Shown here piece by piece: positions 40,716-52,460 of a DNA stretch of 64,000 bases. Below the pieces are notes generated by a model that saw nothing but the letters and a program-made list of their open reading frames with translations, ran no database searches and was not told the origin of the DNA. This DNA comes from Oscarella lobularis (Eukaryota > Porifera > Homoscleromorpha > Homosclerophorida > Oscarellidae). Made by a program: the position numbers and the translations under genes. The number at the start of each line of letters is the position of its first letter. Position 1 is the first letter of the stretch. Where the stretch lies: contig NC_089193.1 in assembly GCF_947507565.1 (NCBI RefSeq), forward strand, positions 744,001 through 808,000. Direction: 5' to 3'.

Positions 40716-41861
40716 CTTTCACCTGCTAAAAGTATAAACAAGGATAAATGAACGAATGCAGATGACCTTTATTCCCTTCTTTCGCAAATCTTCATATTCC
40801 CGGTACAGTCATTTTTCTATGTCCGGGAATTTGGATTGCCTAAAGAACTTCATCCTCTTGCTCCCTTTACGGCTGTCGAGCAGGCTCTCCTTCATCGTGA
40901 TTTATTGTTTCACCGTTTTGTTGTTCAGCAAAAAGCGTTTTTAGGTTATATACAAGTTCTTGCCATTAGCTTTGAAGAACTAGACAACTTTCAACTTCGC
41001 TTTCCTCATGTAGCTCTTTCTGCGAACAACACCAAAGCAACTTGAAGTCTGTCTACCTTCTAACTCAGATATTTCAGGTACCGTTACGAAACAATTAAGG
41101 AGACTGCGCGTTAGACGACGTTCCAACATCTGACTTCCGATACAAACGAACAGTCAACAGTGCATGAAAAGATTGCCGAAGCTTAACAAACATTGAGAGA
41201 AAGTATCAGATTAGTTGTCCGGCACAGAAAAAGTGGTCTGCCCGAAGAGTGGTCCCTCCGGACTGCTTTTCGTACCTTCGAAAAGTGTTCCTGCCTCCCG
41301 AAAAGTGGTTTTGCCTACGGAAAAGAGGTCCGGCCTACCGAAAGCTTAAAATAATAATAGTACAATAACGCACAGACGTCTTCCTTGCGAGGTTGAACGA
41401 CACTAACAGATCAACTAAAGTACCGAAGCACTGCTTATGCGCATTTGCTCTAAAAACAACGTACGTGTCCGCCGCCACATCCTCGAAGCAAGGTTTCCTT
41501 CGTACGGTTAGTTATGCAAATGAGCACAAGTCGATCCAATGCAAATGAGCTATTAACCAACGTAATTGGCCCTTTTTGTCGCAATTAGGCGTTTCCTCTT
41601 CCGAGACCTCTTCCGATGAGTCCCAGCACCACACGATCGACGTTTTTCGCAGTGCTTATAACTATTTGCACCGGAAAGAGTATCCTGCGGGCTGCTCTTT
41701 CGCTGTCAAACGGTCGATTAGACAAAAAGCGTCGACATTTATTGTTAGGGACGGGGGTCTTGTACGTCAGCAAGAAAAAAATCTGGAGTTATGAGTTATT
41801 AAAAAATCTTTGAAAATTCGTTACCTTGTTTAATTCATTAAGCACGTCGAACCACGGATTT
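40716..41861. repeat. Dispersed 1.1-kb repeat, copy 2 (pogo/Ginger repeat)
   Basis: Matches 23774-24891 over its length, including the minus-strand helix-turn-helix region (with extra stops), the GAAAAGTGG spacer and the AYNYLHRKEYPAGCSFAVKR integrase start. Homology ends abruptly at CACGTCGAAC, where a palindromic-element arm begins. Confidence 0.8.
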
Positions 41862-42190
41862 TAGAGAGAGGGATATGAAACACCCATACATTGAGTGGTT
41901 AGATGCGTGCCTCGGCCACGCCCCCTTATTGGTTGTAATCCCGCTTAAGAAACGCCCGATTTCTCCGAATCCAAAGGCTCTATAACCTTCTAAGCAACTC
42001 GAAAAGGTTACTAAGGGTGTAAATAGTGCTTCTAAATGTAGCTCTTTACAATCGACGGATGCCTAAAGCCCCTTTTTCAACAGGCGATTTTGTGTTGTTT
42101 CCTGATCGTTCTGCAGGCTCTCGGAACCACAAAGTACATTCTTACTTTAGGCTAAAGACGTCAAAGTGCAACTGACATCTATGTGAGAAT
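41862..42190 (+). mobile_element. Diverged single arm of the 58.7-kb palindromic element
   Basis: It starts CACGGATTTTAGAGAGAGGG, compare CACGGATCTTAGAGGAGATG at 58700, and continues with similar blocks (GCGTGCCTCGG, ACGCCCCCTT, TTCTCCGA, AAAGTGCAACTG). It represents one arm only and no opposite arm follows. It cuts off the pogo/Ginger repeat copy, so it inserted later. Confidence 0.6.
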
Positions 42191-43055
42191 AATGCATTCT
42201 AAAAATTAATTTTTTTAAATTTGCTAAAACAATTACTTTTTATCGATCAAATCTAGACTTCTTTGGCCTGACAGGTTTCGATTCGCACCTCTTATTCAAC
42301 AAATGCCAAATAGACGGCTCTTCAGGAAGGGAATTTGATTTCCATAACCAAGCGATGTTTCTTGGGGACAGAAACATGAAAACTGCGTGAACGATTCGAC
42401 TGCGTCAATCCGTTTCTCGCCGTACAAGAGTCCCATCCTATGGTGCAAGAAAAAGAGTAAGGGCTGAGTGATTTCATCCGGCGGATGAAGCGTGCCTATC
42501 GCATTGCTCACCGTACCCCACTGCGACGAGGGAGGCGCTTTTGTTTATGCAGCTGCGCGAAGGGTCGAGGAAGGGGATCATTCGTGCGCCGCAAGTGTCA
42601 GAATGTCAAGGCTAGGTGGAGCTAAATTATTGTGTAGAGTTTTGGGGCGACGGACTGAGAAATGGTGACTTTGTGTTAGATCAGAGGTGTGTATTTGCAG
42701 AGTAAAGGCCTGAGGAACACGACCCATCGTTTCCGACAACTCAGCCGTCTTCTGTCCTTTGAAAATGACTTATTCGGTTAGTTTCCTTTGAGAGTTCCGG
42801 AGAAGCGGCCGAAGAACCGTTAAGACGGAAAAGGCTAAGAACCGAACTTCGGCGGTAGAGAGTTTAATTTTTGACGAGAAACCTGTGGACTGATATAGTG
42901 CCATGAAGGAAGAACTTTAGGTTTTTACGCCAAAGAAATGCTTGCACTTGGGCAAACATCGGCGGCGATCATACTCTCAGTCATCCGTCATCGCGCAAAT
43001 CAAGAGCCTTAACTTGCCTAGTGTACTCGTACATACACTAAATATAAATGTATAG
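42191..43055. other. Gap with no recognised gene
   Basis: No family signature on either strand. Confidence 0.35.
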
Positions 43056-43059
43056 AGTC

Positions 43060-43130
43060 AATACTCGATTATCCGAACCTCGTTTAACCGAAACCTCGAT
43101 TATCCGAATCGTATATTAGATCGAGGTCAT
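43060..43130 (+). repeat. Three CTCGATTATCCGAA-like units
   Basis: CTCGATTATCCGAAC, CTCGTTTAACCGAAAC and CTCGATTATCCGAATC are in tandem. This resembles terminal repeats of pogo/Tigger elements, which often read TCGATTATCCGAA. It may be an element end or a pogo transposase binding site. Confidence 0.5.
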
Positions 43131-43254
43131 GTAATCTAATCTAATTTGCTAACACGCTGTGCTCAAATGACGTCATTGATGTTACAATATTCACGGCAAT
43201 TTTCCAAAATTGCTTTCTTCGAACAGTCGTTCGATTTCTAACGTACGCTCACTT

Positions 43255-43440
43255 CCTACTTCTCACTGCCCACGGCTCGCTGCCCAAGGCTCATTGCCCA
43301 CTTTTCACTGCTCACTGTTCACTTCTCGCTGCCCACTGCTCACTGTCCACTGCCCACTGCCCACTGCTCACTGCTCACTGCTTGCCGCTCGCTGCCCACT
43401 GCTTGCTCCTCACTGCTCATTGCTGGTCTTTTTTATTGTT
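43255..43440 (+). repeat. CTCACTGCCCA minisatellite
   Basis: About eighteen imperfect units of 10-11 bp, alternating CTGCCCACTGC, CTGCTCACTG and CTTGCCGCTCG variants. The repeat-encoded frame is not a protein gene. Confidence 0.85.
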
Positions 43441-43456
43441 TACTGTCTACTGCCTA

Positions 43457-43943
43457 ATGCCCGTCGTGCAGAAACGCTCGATGACAGAGTTGTTCTGGGG
43501 AAACAGTTGTTCTAGCAATTTCCGCGTGAATCCTGGAACGGACTATCTTTTGGCGCTAATGCGCACAACCATTGAGCGGAACGAAGAGGTCAAGAAGTAC
43601 ATTCAGAAGAGAATCAATGCCAAGTTGGCTAAACCGAAGAGCGAAGAAGCCCTTCCAGACGTTGGACAAAGGAAGAGGCCTTCGGAAAATCGCCCCGATC
43701 CGTCGATTACAAGTAGGTACCAATGCCAGTTAGAATTACGTCGAATTATTGCTGAACGTCGAAGAGAGTAGATTCCCCAAAGCGGTAGCACTAAGGCGTG
43801 TTTTAGACCGAAAAGAGCGAAAAAAGCTCCTTCAACTGTATTTGGCGAAACAGAAAGACGACCGTTTCGGGAAACGCTTCAAAAAATCAGAAGCTGACGT
43901 TGCAAAGGGAGACTGTGTGGCGGTACGAACGTTACGTAGTTAA
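43457..43943 (+). CDS. Hypothetical basic protein, possibly two frames
   Basis: ATG 43457 opens a 104-residue frame with MTELFWGNSC, EVKKYIQKRINAKLAKPKSE and ELRRIIAERRRE. A second frame overlapping at 43749 continues VALRRVLDRKERKKLLQLYL and FGKRFKKSEADVAKGD. The change of frame at about 43765 may be a frameshift or unseen intron. It is rich in Lys, Arg and Glu. I do not recognise the family. Confidence 0.3.
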
Positions 43944-44065
43944 AATACGCTTTTCCTATATCCATATAATTCAGATCAAAGTAGGGGCAATGATATATTC
44001 CTCTTTTAAAAATGAGCAATTCGGTTAGCTAAAGACGAGAGGCCGTGGCGCCTAGTTAGCATCAA

Positions 44066-44305
44066 GTGGTCTTAACATATCAAGAACTTGTCGAAGCTGG
44101 GAAGAAACAGTTCTGGGGTGATGCTGAGGATAGCGGCAATTTCTATTTAGCAAACAGCGAGGAGCACAGGATATCCCCAAAAATAGACGGCCATGAGTGG
44201 ACACTGAGCGACTATCTTGAAAGAAACGGGTTGTATCCCAGCCAATTAAAAGCTCACGTCGTAAAGCCGGTAATTTTTTTTAAAAGAGGTTTTACTAAAA
44301 TCTAA
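44066..44305 (+). CDS. Hypothetical exon upstream of a kinase fragment
   Basis: The frame has ELVEAGKKQFWGDAEDSGNF and HEWTLSDYLERNGLYPSQLK, acidic and protein-like. It lies about 400 bp before a kinase glycine-loop sequence on the same strand and might be part of the same gene. Not recognised. Confidence 0.3.
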   Translation: MVLTYQELVEAGKKQFWGDAEDSGNFYLANSEEHRISPKIDGHEWTLSDYLERNGLYPSQLKAHVVKPVIFFKRGFTKI

Positions 44306-44699
44306 ATTTGCTCTGTATTCAAGGAATCACTTGAGATTGTGAGTCATTCAAAAATACGCGTGGCGAGATTTGCGGTATGCAGCGTTCTGCTAAAAGAATT
44401 GCTTACAAGGCACTTACAGGAACGCTTACGTATAATGTTTGCTTGCAAAAGCTTTGTTCAATCCATTTTCACAGCCGGCTGCACAAGCTACAAGCGCTTT
44501 CATTGCTTCTACGGCCAGTAAGATTTATACTTACGTACAATGTTCTTTTATCACCCACACTAATTAAAGAAGAGAAACCGATAACAGGAAGACAAGGATG
44601 TAATGCAATCTGCCCTATTACTGGTAATTATCTTAGCATTTAGGGCTGGCATTTTTGTAAAACTGCTTTGCTGTAGACTTACTAGAAGTTCATTAAACA

Positions 44700-44768
44700 G
44701 AATTTAAAATAGATGATAAAATAGGCGCTGGTGGATATGGAGAAGTTTTTAAAGGTGTTTTCCGATGA
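44700..44768 (+). pseudogene. Protein-kinase glycine-loop fragment
   Basis: In one frame the plus strand reads FKIDDKIGAGGYGEVFKGVF, a textbook kinase subdomain I (GxGxxGxV) after a short beta strand. It stops within a few codons. About 180 bp later an hAT transposase region begins on the other strand. No VAVK or catalytic loop follows nearby. Confidence 0.6.
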
Positions 44769-44948
44769 GCGATTTGCCCTTTCCCGACTGTTCTCAGGGT
44801 TCTGCCTAGGCTTTTCGAGTGTTGGTCGGAGGGTCCGGGCGAAGCCCCTTAACACTTTTTTAGAGGGGGTTGTTATTCAAAATTGGTTTTCTAGCATTCT
44901 AAGCAATCGTACGCTCTATCTTCAGGCAGAAAAAATTAGGCTAATGTC

Positions 44949-46912
44949 CTACATGAATTCGTCTATTTTTCTTTGACGCCCAAAGAGAAACAGCTTTTTT
45001 GAACGAAAAATCCTCTTTTTATCCGGTGCTTCTATTGCGATTCTAAGCAGAGCGTCTAGACTTCTTTCGTTCATTCTATTCCGAATTCTCGTTTTAATGA
45101 ATTTTAATTGAGAAAACGTCCTCTCAACGCTTGCGGTGTGAATTGGAATAACTCTGCATAGTTTGGCGAACCGCGATAGCCTAGGATACACCTGCTGCGC
45201 TAAAACGTTGGTGCAGAGGTATTCAATGGTTGCCTTTTGAGAAGAAAGTTGACTTTTCTTTGTTAAACAAGTTACCGAAAACTTGCCCACTCATTCAGAC
45301 AGTAGGAGAGATCACATTCATCCAAGTACTAAAGTGGTTGTGAAGAGACTCGATATGATGCAAAGGCCTCAATTGCCTCGGGTGAGAGACGTTCGGAATT
45401 TTCCTGATATCAAAGACATCAAAAGCTGCCATTACGCTCTTGTCATCAAATCTCTTTTCCAAGTTTCCAATAAGAGCGTTTGGAAACGGAATTTTAACCG
45501 TACTGTTGAATGTTTCCTTATTAAACTGACCAGGAACGTCGATACCAGAACTCTTCAACTTTGCAATAACTTCTGGAAAGCTCTTGAGGTTTGCCATATC
45601 GACTGTTTTTATATGGGTCAATGCTGTCACAGCGGCTTCTACCTGATGCGGTATTGTGCTGTAGTCGCAATGCTCTGCTTGAAAGAATGAGACAAGAGCG
45701 AAACGTGAGGCAGCGCATCACTCAGAAGAAGCATGGTGGCCAAAAACAAGTTTTTGCATACGAGTGAATGCAATCCAACTGCCTTGGCATTGCTTCGTTC
45801 CTCTCCTTCTCTCTGGAGACTGATTATGACGGACAAGATGCAAGATTTCAGTCTGCTCACGCTGCGTTCAATGCTGTGCCATCTTGCAGAGCATGGAGCA
45901 AGTAAACGACCTTTTTCTTTAGTATCGACTCCACTGCTTGAAGCCCAGCGCTTCTAACAGCGCTGTTGTCAAAAAAGTCGTGCAGCTGTCGAATAATGTC
46001 GTTAAACTTTTACATAAGGAACGGCAGCAGCAGCTTGCGTAGAGGCCAAATTGACGCGAAGAGCAGCACAGTGGACACCTTTGGGAGATGGAGCCTTTTC
46101 TTTCAAGCTAGCTACAACGCCGTTTCGACAACCGGTCATTGTAGCGGCACCATCAGTCCGTATTCCACGTAAGTATTTGACGTCCAGTCCTGAATGTTGA
46201 ATGAATTATTCAATTCTGCGAGTGATTGTTCTTGCTCCAACGCTCACACTTGTCTCTCCAATTCCTGCTGCTCCTTCAACTTCTGGTTGTAGAACGCCAA
46301 TGATTTTTAGGAAATGGCTTCTGAGTTCTCCAGTGTCGCTCTCAATAAAGCGACCGTGAACTGCAAGCTGCTTTGTCACTGTGCAATCAGTTGTTTTGTC
46401 AAACATTAGTGAATAATGCTGGGACTTCTTCATGTCGCACAAGATTGGTTTCTCAACGACTTCTGACATTACGTAGAGCATTTCTTGCACTGATTTGTCG
46501 CTTTTGTAAATGGCTTGGCGAGCGCTTGAAATTTCCGACAGAATGTTCAAACCAAGTACTTCAGTTAACTTTAGAAGGGCTCAAAATTGGTGGTATGCGG
46601 TATTCGGTGCTTAGCTAAGAAGTACAAGCAGCAGAAGGCTTGCTTCATTCTCTTTTCAGGCAAAGTAGGTGCAATCGCAGAAGAAACGTTAGTCTTTGAT
46701 GCAATTCGTTCTAGCTTGACACTGTCGCGGTGCGCTTGGCATTCTTCGTGGCGAATGAGAATCTCTTTTCGAAGACGCTCGCAGGGTATGGAGCTCCAGG
46801 TGTCGCGATTAAACGGCCTTTTATCGTGCTTCTGACAAAGAATACAGTACATTCCGCGCTCCTCTGAATCATAACGTAGCCAATTCTTTCTCGTGGCCAG
46901 AAAGCTAGTCAC
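44949..46912 (-). pseudogene. hAT-family transposase relic
   Basis: Minus-strand pieces in order: 46912-46571 (NWLRYDSEERGMYCILCQKH, a BED/TTF-type zinc region, and LRKEILIRHEECQAHRDSVK), 46550-46206 (SQHYSLMFDKTTDCTVTKQL, with the first catalytic Asp block), 45630-45295 (FDVFDIRKIPNV), 45290-44949 (YPRLSRFAKLCRVIPIHTAS, VERTFSQLKFIKTRIRNRM). The last is the hAT C-terminal dimerisation region. Several stops and frame changes separate the pieces. It resembles the animal ZMYM6/DUF4371-type hAT proteins. It is a dead cut-and-paste transposase. Confidence 0.8.
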
Positions 46913-47321
46913 GATTCAATCCATGCGACTGCTTGTTAGTACTCTTTGATGTTTTGCTTGATACAGACTTTGATGACCTGCTTGACACTGTGCCTCCTTC
47001 AGCTGCTACGCTAGATGTGGCTACACTGCCCGCAAAACAGTCGTCTTCACTGTCCAACTCATGAAAAATTTCGGCTGTGCAAACTAATTCGTCGCTGACT
47101 TCAGAAAAGACGTCGATCTGATCGTAGCTCTTATCTTCGAGCCTAGGCCTTTTCTCGGGCGATTGCGGGGGAGTTATACGGCGAGAGGAACCTTTCCATT
47201 TGCCCTCAGCTCAAAGTACTTCAGAAAAGACATAGTAACAACTTCTCGATAACGCACTTCAAGCAGATGACGTGGCAACAACAGACAATTACGTAGCTCA
47301 TTTTATTTATCAAAATTATGC

Positions 47322-47522
47322 ACTCTATGATAATTTGGCTTAATTGAAAAGTGCGGGGCGGTTAGTCAGTAGTGCGGAGCGCACATTGGAGAGTGTAGGG
47401 CCTGTCCGCCCCATGCCGCCATATGTGGGCAGAATCCTGTGTTCTGGAATTGATGTTTTGGCATCAATATTGTAAAGAACTTTCCGGAATTGATTTTTCA
47501 GCATCACTATTGTAAATAACCT
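47322..47522 (+). repeat. Left 201-bp terminal inverted repeat
   Basis: Complement of 49398-49598, including GTGCGGGGCGGTTAGTCAGT and GGCATCAATATTGTAAAG blocks. Confidence 0.9.
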
Positions 47523-48433
47523 ACTGGATTTCGACTCCAGCACAACTTGCAATTTTTGTTGACCCAATCTCTACATTAGCTTGTTGGTGACGTAGAGCGT
47601 CTTTGAGGTAAATGTTTTTATGCTCAAGCATTCTGTCTAAAGTGATATTTTTTCGCCGACCGCGTTGTGTATTAAAATACCGGTTTCACGGTTGCCAGTG
47701 AACGTCGACGGAGCTAAGTGGGGCATACTGGTCGACCCGATATCGTAGAGATTGAAGAGCATATTTGTGCCTTTTGAATAACTTAAGGTGGGTGCCCCCT
47801 GTAAAATGAAACTGTCTATTTACCCTGTTCAGTAAGTTATTTTTAATACTTTCTGACTGTAATACAATTCTTAGTTGTGTATTTTCGAATAAAATATTTT
47901 TTAATTTTTGGTGAGCCATTTTATGTTCAAAAGATGTCTCAAGTTTTGAATGACTTTGATATAATCAACCAGCTTTTTTCACGGCATCCTTTTCTGCAGC
48001 CTTTAGCAGAAATTTTTGTGATACGAATAGTTTTTTAAATAAAATGTTAGCGTTTTACTCCATTTTTTCTTTTTCTTGGGATTTTTCTTGCTTTCTCAGC
48101 GTTGATGCGATGCTTCAAAAAACCGTACCAAGGAAATCTTGTTTTGATGCCTACAAAGCTGCTGAACTACTAAAAGGACATGGGACTTCAGTAGAAGCTT
48201 ACGAAAATTTCAATTTTCCGTTTCGAAGGACGAGAAGTGGCTTCGCTGTCCTATTTGTCCTCAAACGGGCGTGTTGTATACGGTACTTTCGTTTTCTGTT
48301 CCTGGATAACTTGCAGATGCGTGTCTTTGGCTGCGACAACTATCCTACGAACAAAGGCATCGCGTGAAGACGTCCTCTCCGTAATTGAATTAGCAGACAT
48401 GAGCTAAAAATAGCACAGCTTTGTCCCAGCAAC

Positions 48434-49397
<964 letters not shown>

Positions 49398-49413
<16 letters not shown>

Positions 49414-49598
49414 TGATGCTGAAAAATCAATTCCGGAAAGTTCTTTACAATATTGATGCCAAAACATCAATTCCAGAACACAGGATTCTGCCCACATATG
49501 GCGGCATGGGGCGGACAGGCCCTACACTCTCCAATGTGCGCTCCGCACTACTGACTAACCGCCCCGCACTTTTCAATTAAGCCAAATTATCATAGAGT
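49398..49598 (-). repeat. Right 201-bp terminal inverted repeat
   Basis: Inverted copy of 47322-47522, ending CCAAATTATCATAGAGT. Confidence 0.9.
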
Positions 49599-49845
49599 CC
49601 GCTATTAGCGTAGTCGCACTAAAAGCTGAACCGAAGTGACGCCTATAACATAAGCACCGAAAAGCACCAAGAAACCCAGCGAAAGATATTTCTTACCTGC
49701 TACGGGCTCCACAGCATCTCCAAGCTGGACTTCAAATGGCGGCCATCACGTGATGTTAGACGTCATTGTAAACAGACGGACGGCCATCAATCACTAAAAG
49801 TAACATCCCGGCAGAAGGAACGTGCGGCAAGAAATGTTCTACTAG

Positions 49846-50094
49846 CTACCTCTCAAACATCGAGCCGTTACTCCAACAGGAATCCTTTGAGTCGTAGCGA
49901 GTTTCAAGAACGACTGCTCTTTTAAATGCTTTAGACGCCTTTTTCTTGCAGATGACAAATGGTGGCAGAGAATAACCAGGAGCAGATGAACAAGCTAGCA
50001 CACTAATCTGTGACTTATCGCCGGACGTCACGGAGTAAAGATTCTTCTGCAGTTTCCCTGCCAGGGCACGCAGAGGAACGTGTTGGGACGGCAC
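49846..50094 (-). pseudogene. pogo/Tigger-type DDE fragment
   Basis: The minus strand reads YSVTSGDKSQISVLACSSAP then GYSLPPFVICKKKAS and ends DSKDSCWSNGSMFER. This is the conserved core of CENP-B/pogo DDE_1 transposases (GDKSQITVLACxSAxGxxIPPFVI ... GWxxxxxF). The first and last catalytic acids lie outside the fragment. Confidence 0.7.
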
Positions 50095-50444
50095 ACCAAC
50101 CTTACCGAATTATAACAACTGAGCCGGCTTGTGCATTAGATCATTATCAACCAAAACTGCTTGGAGCAGGTCCAAATAGCTACATACCACATATAATAAA
50201 CAAGCATTATTTTACTTGTTCAAAATAGCTTGATCTGTGCAGGCGAGCCGAGCCCGTGTTAGCGTTTCTGCTTTTCTTAGAGAAATATCTAAATGCCGAC
50301 CTTGGAACCCATCAAACCACCCTCTTTCAATGACCGAGAACTTCGTTTCTTTAGAGTAATAAATGACATATGCACGACAAATAATCTGCTTAGAGGAATA
50401 GAATTATAGATACCGGTTTCTACTTCGAACTCTAACCTGTTGAA
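50095..50444. other. Gap with no recognised gene
   Basis: Nothing recognised; probably decayed transposon sequence next to the pogo fragment. Confidence 0.3.
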
Positions 50445-50840
50445 TCATTCGCGGATATCCGACTCCGCCGATGGAACAATACATTCTGGACGACTCTTTT
50501 CTTTGGCCTCGCTAAAGTAACGACGGGAATCATCGACGAAGTACTTGCTTCTGTGGAAAAATGGTTGTGAAGTGTCGATTTTGGCACATTCATGCTCTTG
50601 CTGCTTCACAAAGTGAGCCAACTCCTTGTTCAATATCAGATACCGCTTTCTGTAGCTTATCGGATGTCCAATTTCGATACGTGATTGGGGCTGGCGTTCC
50701 GCCGCAGAAGCCAGAAAAACACCAGACGAACGAAGCTTGGCAAGGCGTAAAGGAAACAACGGACGAAAGATTTCTCGAATTGGCGACGCAGGTAACGGCG
50801 CAGCTTTCGTGAAGCTAACGTTCTCCACTTTGAAGGCCAT
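50445..50840 (-). CDS. Hypothetical protein, 131 residues
   Basis: A real ATG at 50840 opens MAFKVENVSFTK, with LRSSGVFLASAAERQPQSRI, YRKRYLILNKELAHFVKQQE and FFHRSKYFVDDSRRYFSEAK. It is basic and polar, without a membrane segment. I do not recognise it. The frame is long for this AT-mixed region, but it lies among transposon debris, so it may be a fragment. Confidence 0.3.
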   Translation of the reverse strand: MAFKVENVSFTKAAPLPASPIREIFRPLFPLRLAKLRSSGVFLASAAERQPQSRIEIGHPISYRKRYLILNKELAHFVKQQEHECAKIDTSQPFFHRSKYFVDDSRRYFSEAKEKSRPECIVPSAESDIRE

Positions 50841-50939
50841 AATCGACGCGCGCTAGTAGCGCCGTTTGAAGCAGGCAGCCAGTCCAGCTAGCTATTGCTC
50901 GTTGAGTATGCTAAAATTACAAAATTCTTTAATTTGGAT

Positions 50940-51262
50940 TGATGACATTAGTTTGGAATAGGAACGTTATTTTGGGATGAAAACAGTAGGGACGGAATCG
51001 TTAGTTTGGGTTGGGAACGTTAGTTTTGGATGGGAACGTCAGTTTAGGATAGGAACGTTAGTTTGGGATGTGATCGTTTGTTTGGGATGGGATCGTTAGT
51101 TTGGGTTGGAATCGTTAGTTTGGGTTGCTAACATTAGTTTGGGTTGGGACCGTTAGTTTGGAATGGGAACGTCGGTTTGGGATGGGATCTTTAGTTTGGG
51201 ATGGCAGCGATAGTTTGGGATGGGAACGTTAGTTTGGGATGGGAATGTTAGTTTGGAATGTG
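50940..51262 (+). repeat. ~19-bp minisatellite
   Basis: About seventeen units of GTTAGTTTGGGATGGGAAC with GGGTTGGAATC and GATCGTT variants. Unit length is constant at 19 bp over most of the array. Confidence 0.9.
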
Positions 51263-52343
51263 ATCGCGCGTGCGCCCTGGTGTGAGGAGAACTAGTTCTT
51301 GAACGCTTATGCCTGAGAACGTGTGCGCCAATAATTTCAATACTTGCGTCTGTAATATTCTGATAACGCGTAATGGCATGCACAACACTACAAGGAACAA
51401 CGGTTTTTAGACAATACAAACGACAGTGACCATATAGACAATACGAACGATAGTAACCATATAATTCTTTAGGAAGAAGTACTGTACATATGTTTTTGTT
51501 CACTTCATGTGAGCCCAGAGCCGCCATGATTTTGAAAGGCAAATATCAACTTGTCGCGAAAGACGTTGCAGCTGTCGCGCATAGTTGGTATCGTTATCGT
51601 GCTAAGGCAAATCTTCGCTGTCGAATATACATCTTCGGCACTAAAAAACATTTTTGGTGTGTTTGTCAATCCGTTGACAGGCAGCGCTGCAGCTCCCGTG
51701 AAGAACGAAAAGACGTCGCCAACAGCAAGACTGGTTATGCGGCCTACTAAGAGATAACTCTACTACTTATCGCTGAAAATGACTTTAAAAGTACCTTCTA
51801 TTTCATCCAAAAAATTCATAAACGCTTCTTTTTCTCTTGCTACTTTGTTTTCTTCCTTTGGAGTAAATTTTCTGAGTTTTTTTGCGCACCTTCTATGAAT
51901 TTCAAGAATCTCTACAGTATACCGGAAACATACTTGCAGTCATTTTTGTGTCTTCACTGAAGCAAAGATAGATAAAAGAACGCACTATCCTTTGCCACAT
52001 GTACAAATTCAAGAAATCCTGAAAGAGTTGAAATTATCGTTAGGAAATTTTTACTACTGTACGTTGTTAATGAATGACGTAATAATTCCAAATCGTCAAT
52101 GAGCAGATCCAGCTCAGCTTTTACGCACAGGACAGAGAAGTGCAAAATAGCAAGCCGGATCAGCTTATCCTTCCCGTTTTCCAATTTCGGCGAGAGGTCG
52201 TTAGTTTCCGCACTCAGCCAGTACGTCGATGGCTTCTTTTCTCTTTTTGAGGTTGCATGTTGCAGCTGATGAAATCGTCATAAGTGCAATATAACAAAGT
52301 GCTTTATGTTCTTACCTTTCTAAGAATGATTTTATCGCCCAGC
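51263..52343. other. Gap, no supported gene
   Basis: A 68-codon plus-strand frame at 51551-51757 (IVGIVIVLRQIFAVEY... LVMRPTKR) is weakly protein-like but has no family. Nothing else is supported. Confidence 0.3.
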
Positions 52344-52460
52344 AAAGGGATGTCATCGATGGGCACCGCAATCATGAACTACGATCATCGACATCAGTTT
52401 GCCAATCATACGATATTTCAAAACTAGAGAATTTGCGGTGCCCATCGATGACATCCCTTT
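52344..52460. repeat. 28-bp perfect inverted repeat
   Basis: AAAGGGATGTCATCGATGGG (and eight more bases) at 52344-52371 is exactly complemented at 52433-52460, with a 61-bp spacer. Confidence 0.9.

Noticed and set aside
43210-43515. 101-residue Cys/Leu/His-rich protein
   Set aside because: It is translation of the CTCACTGCCCA minisatellite.
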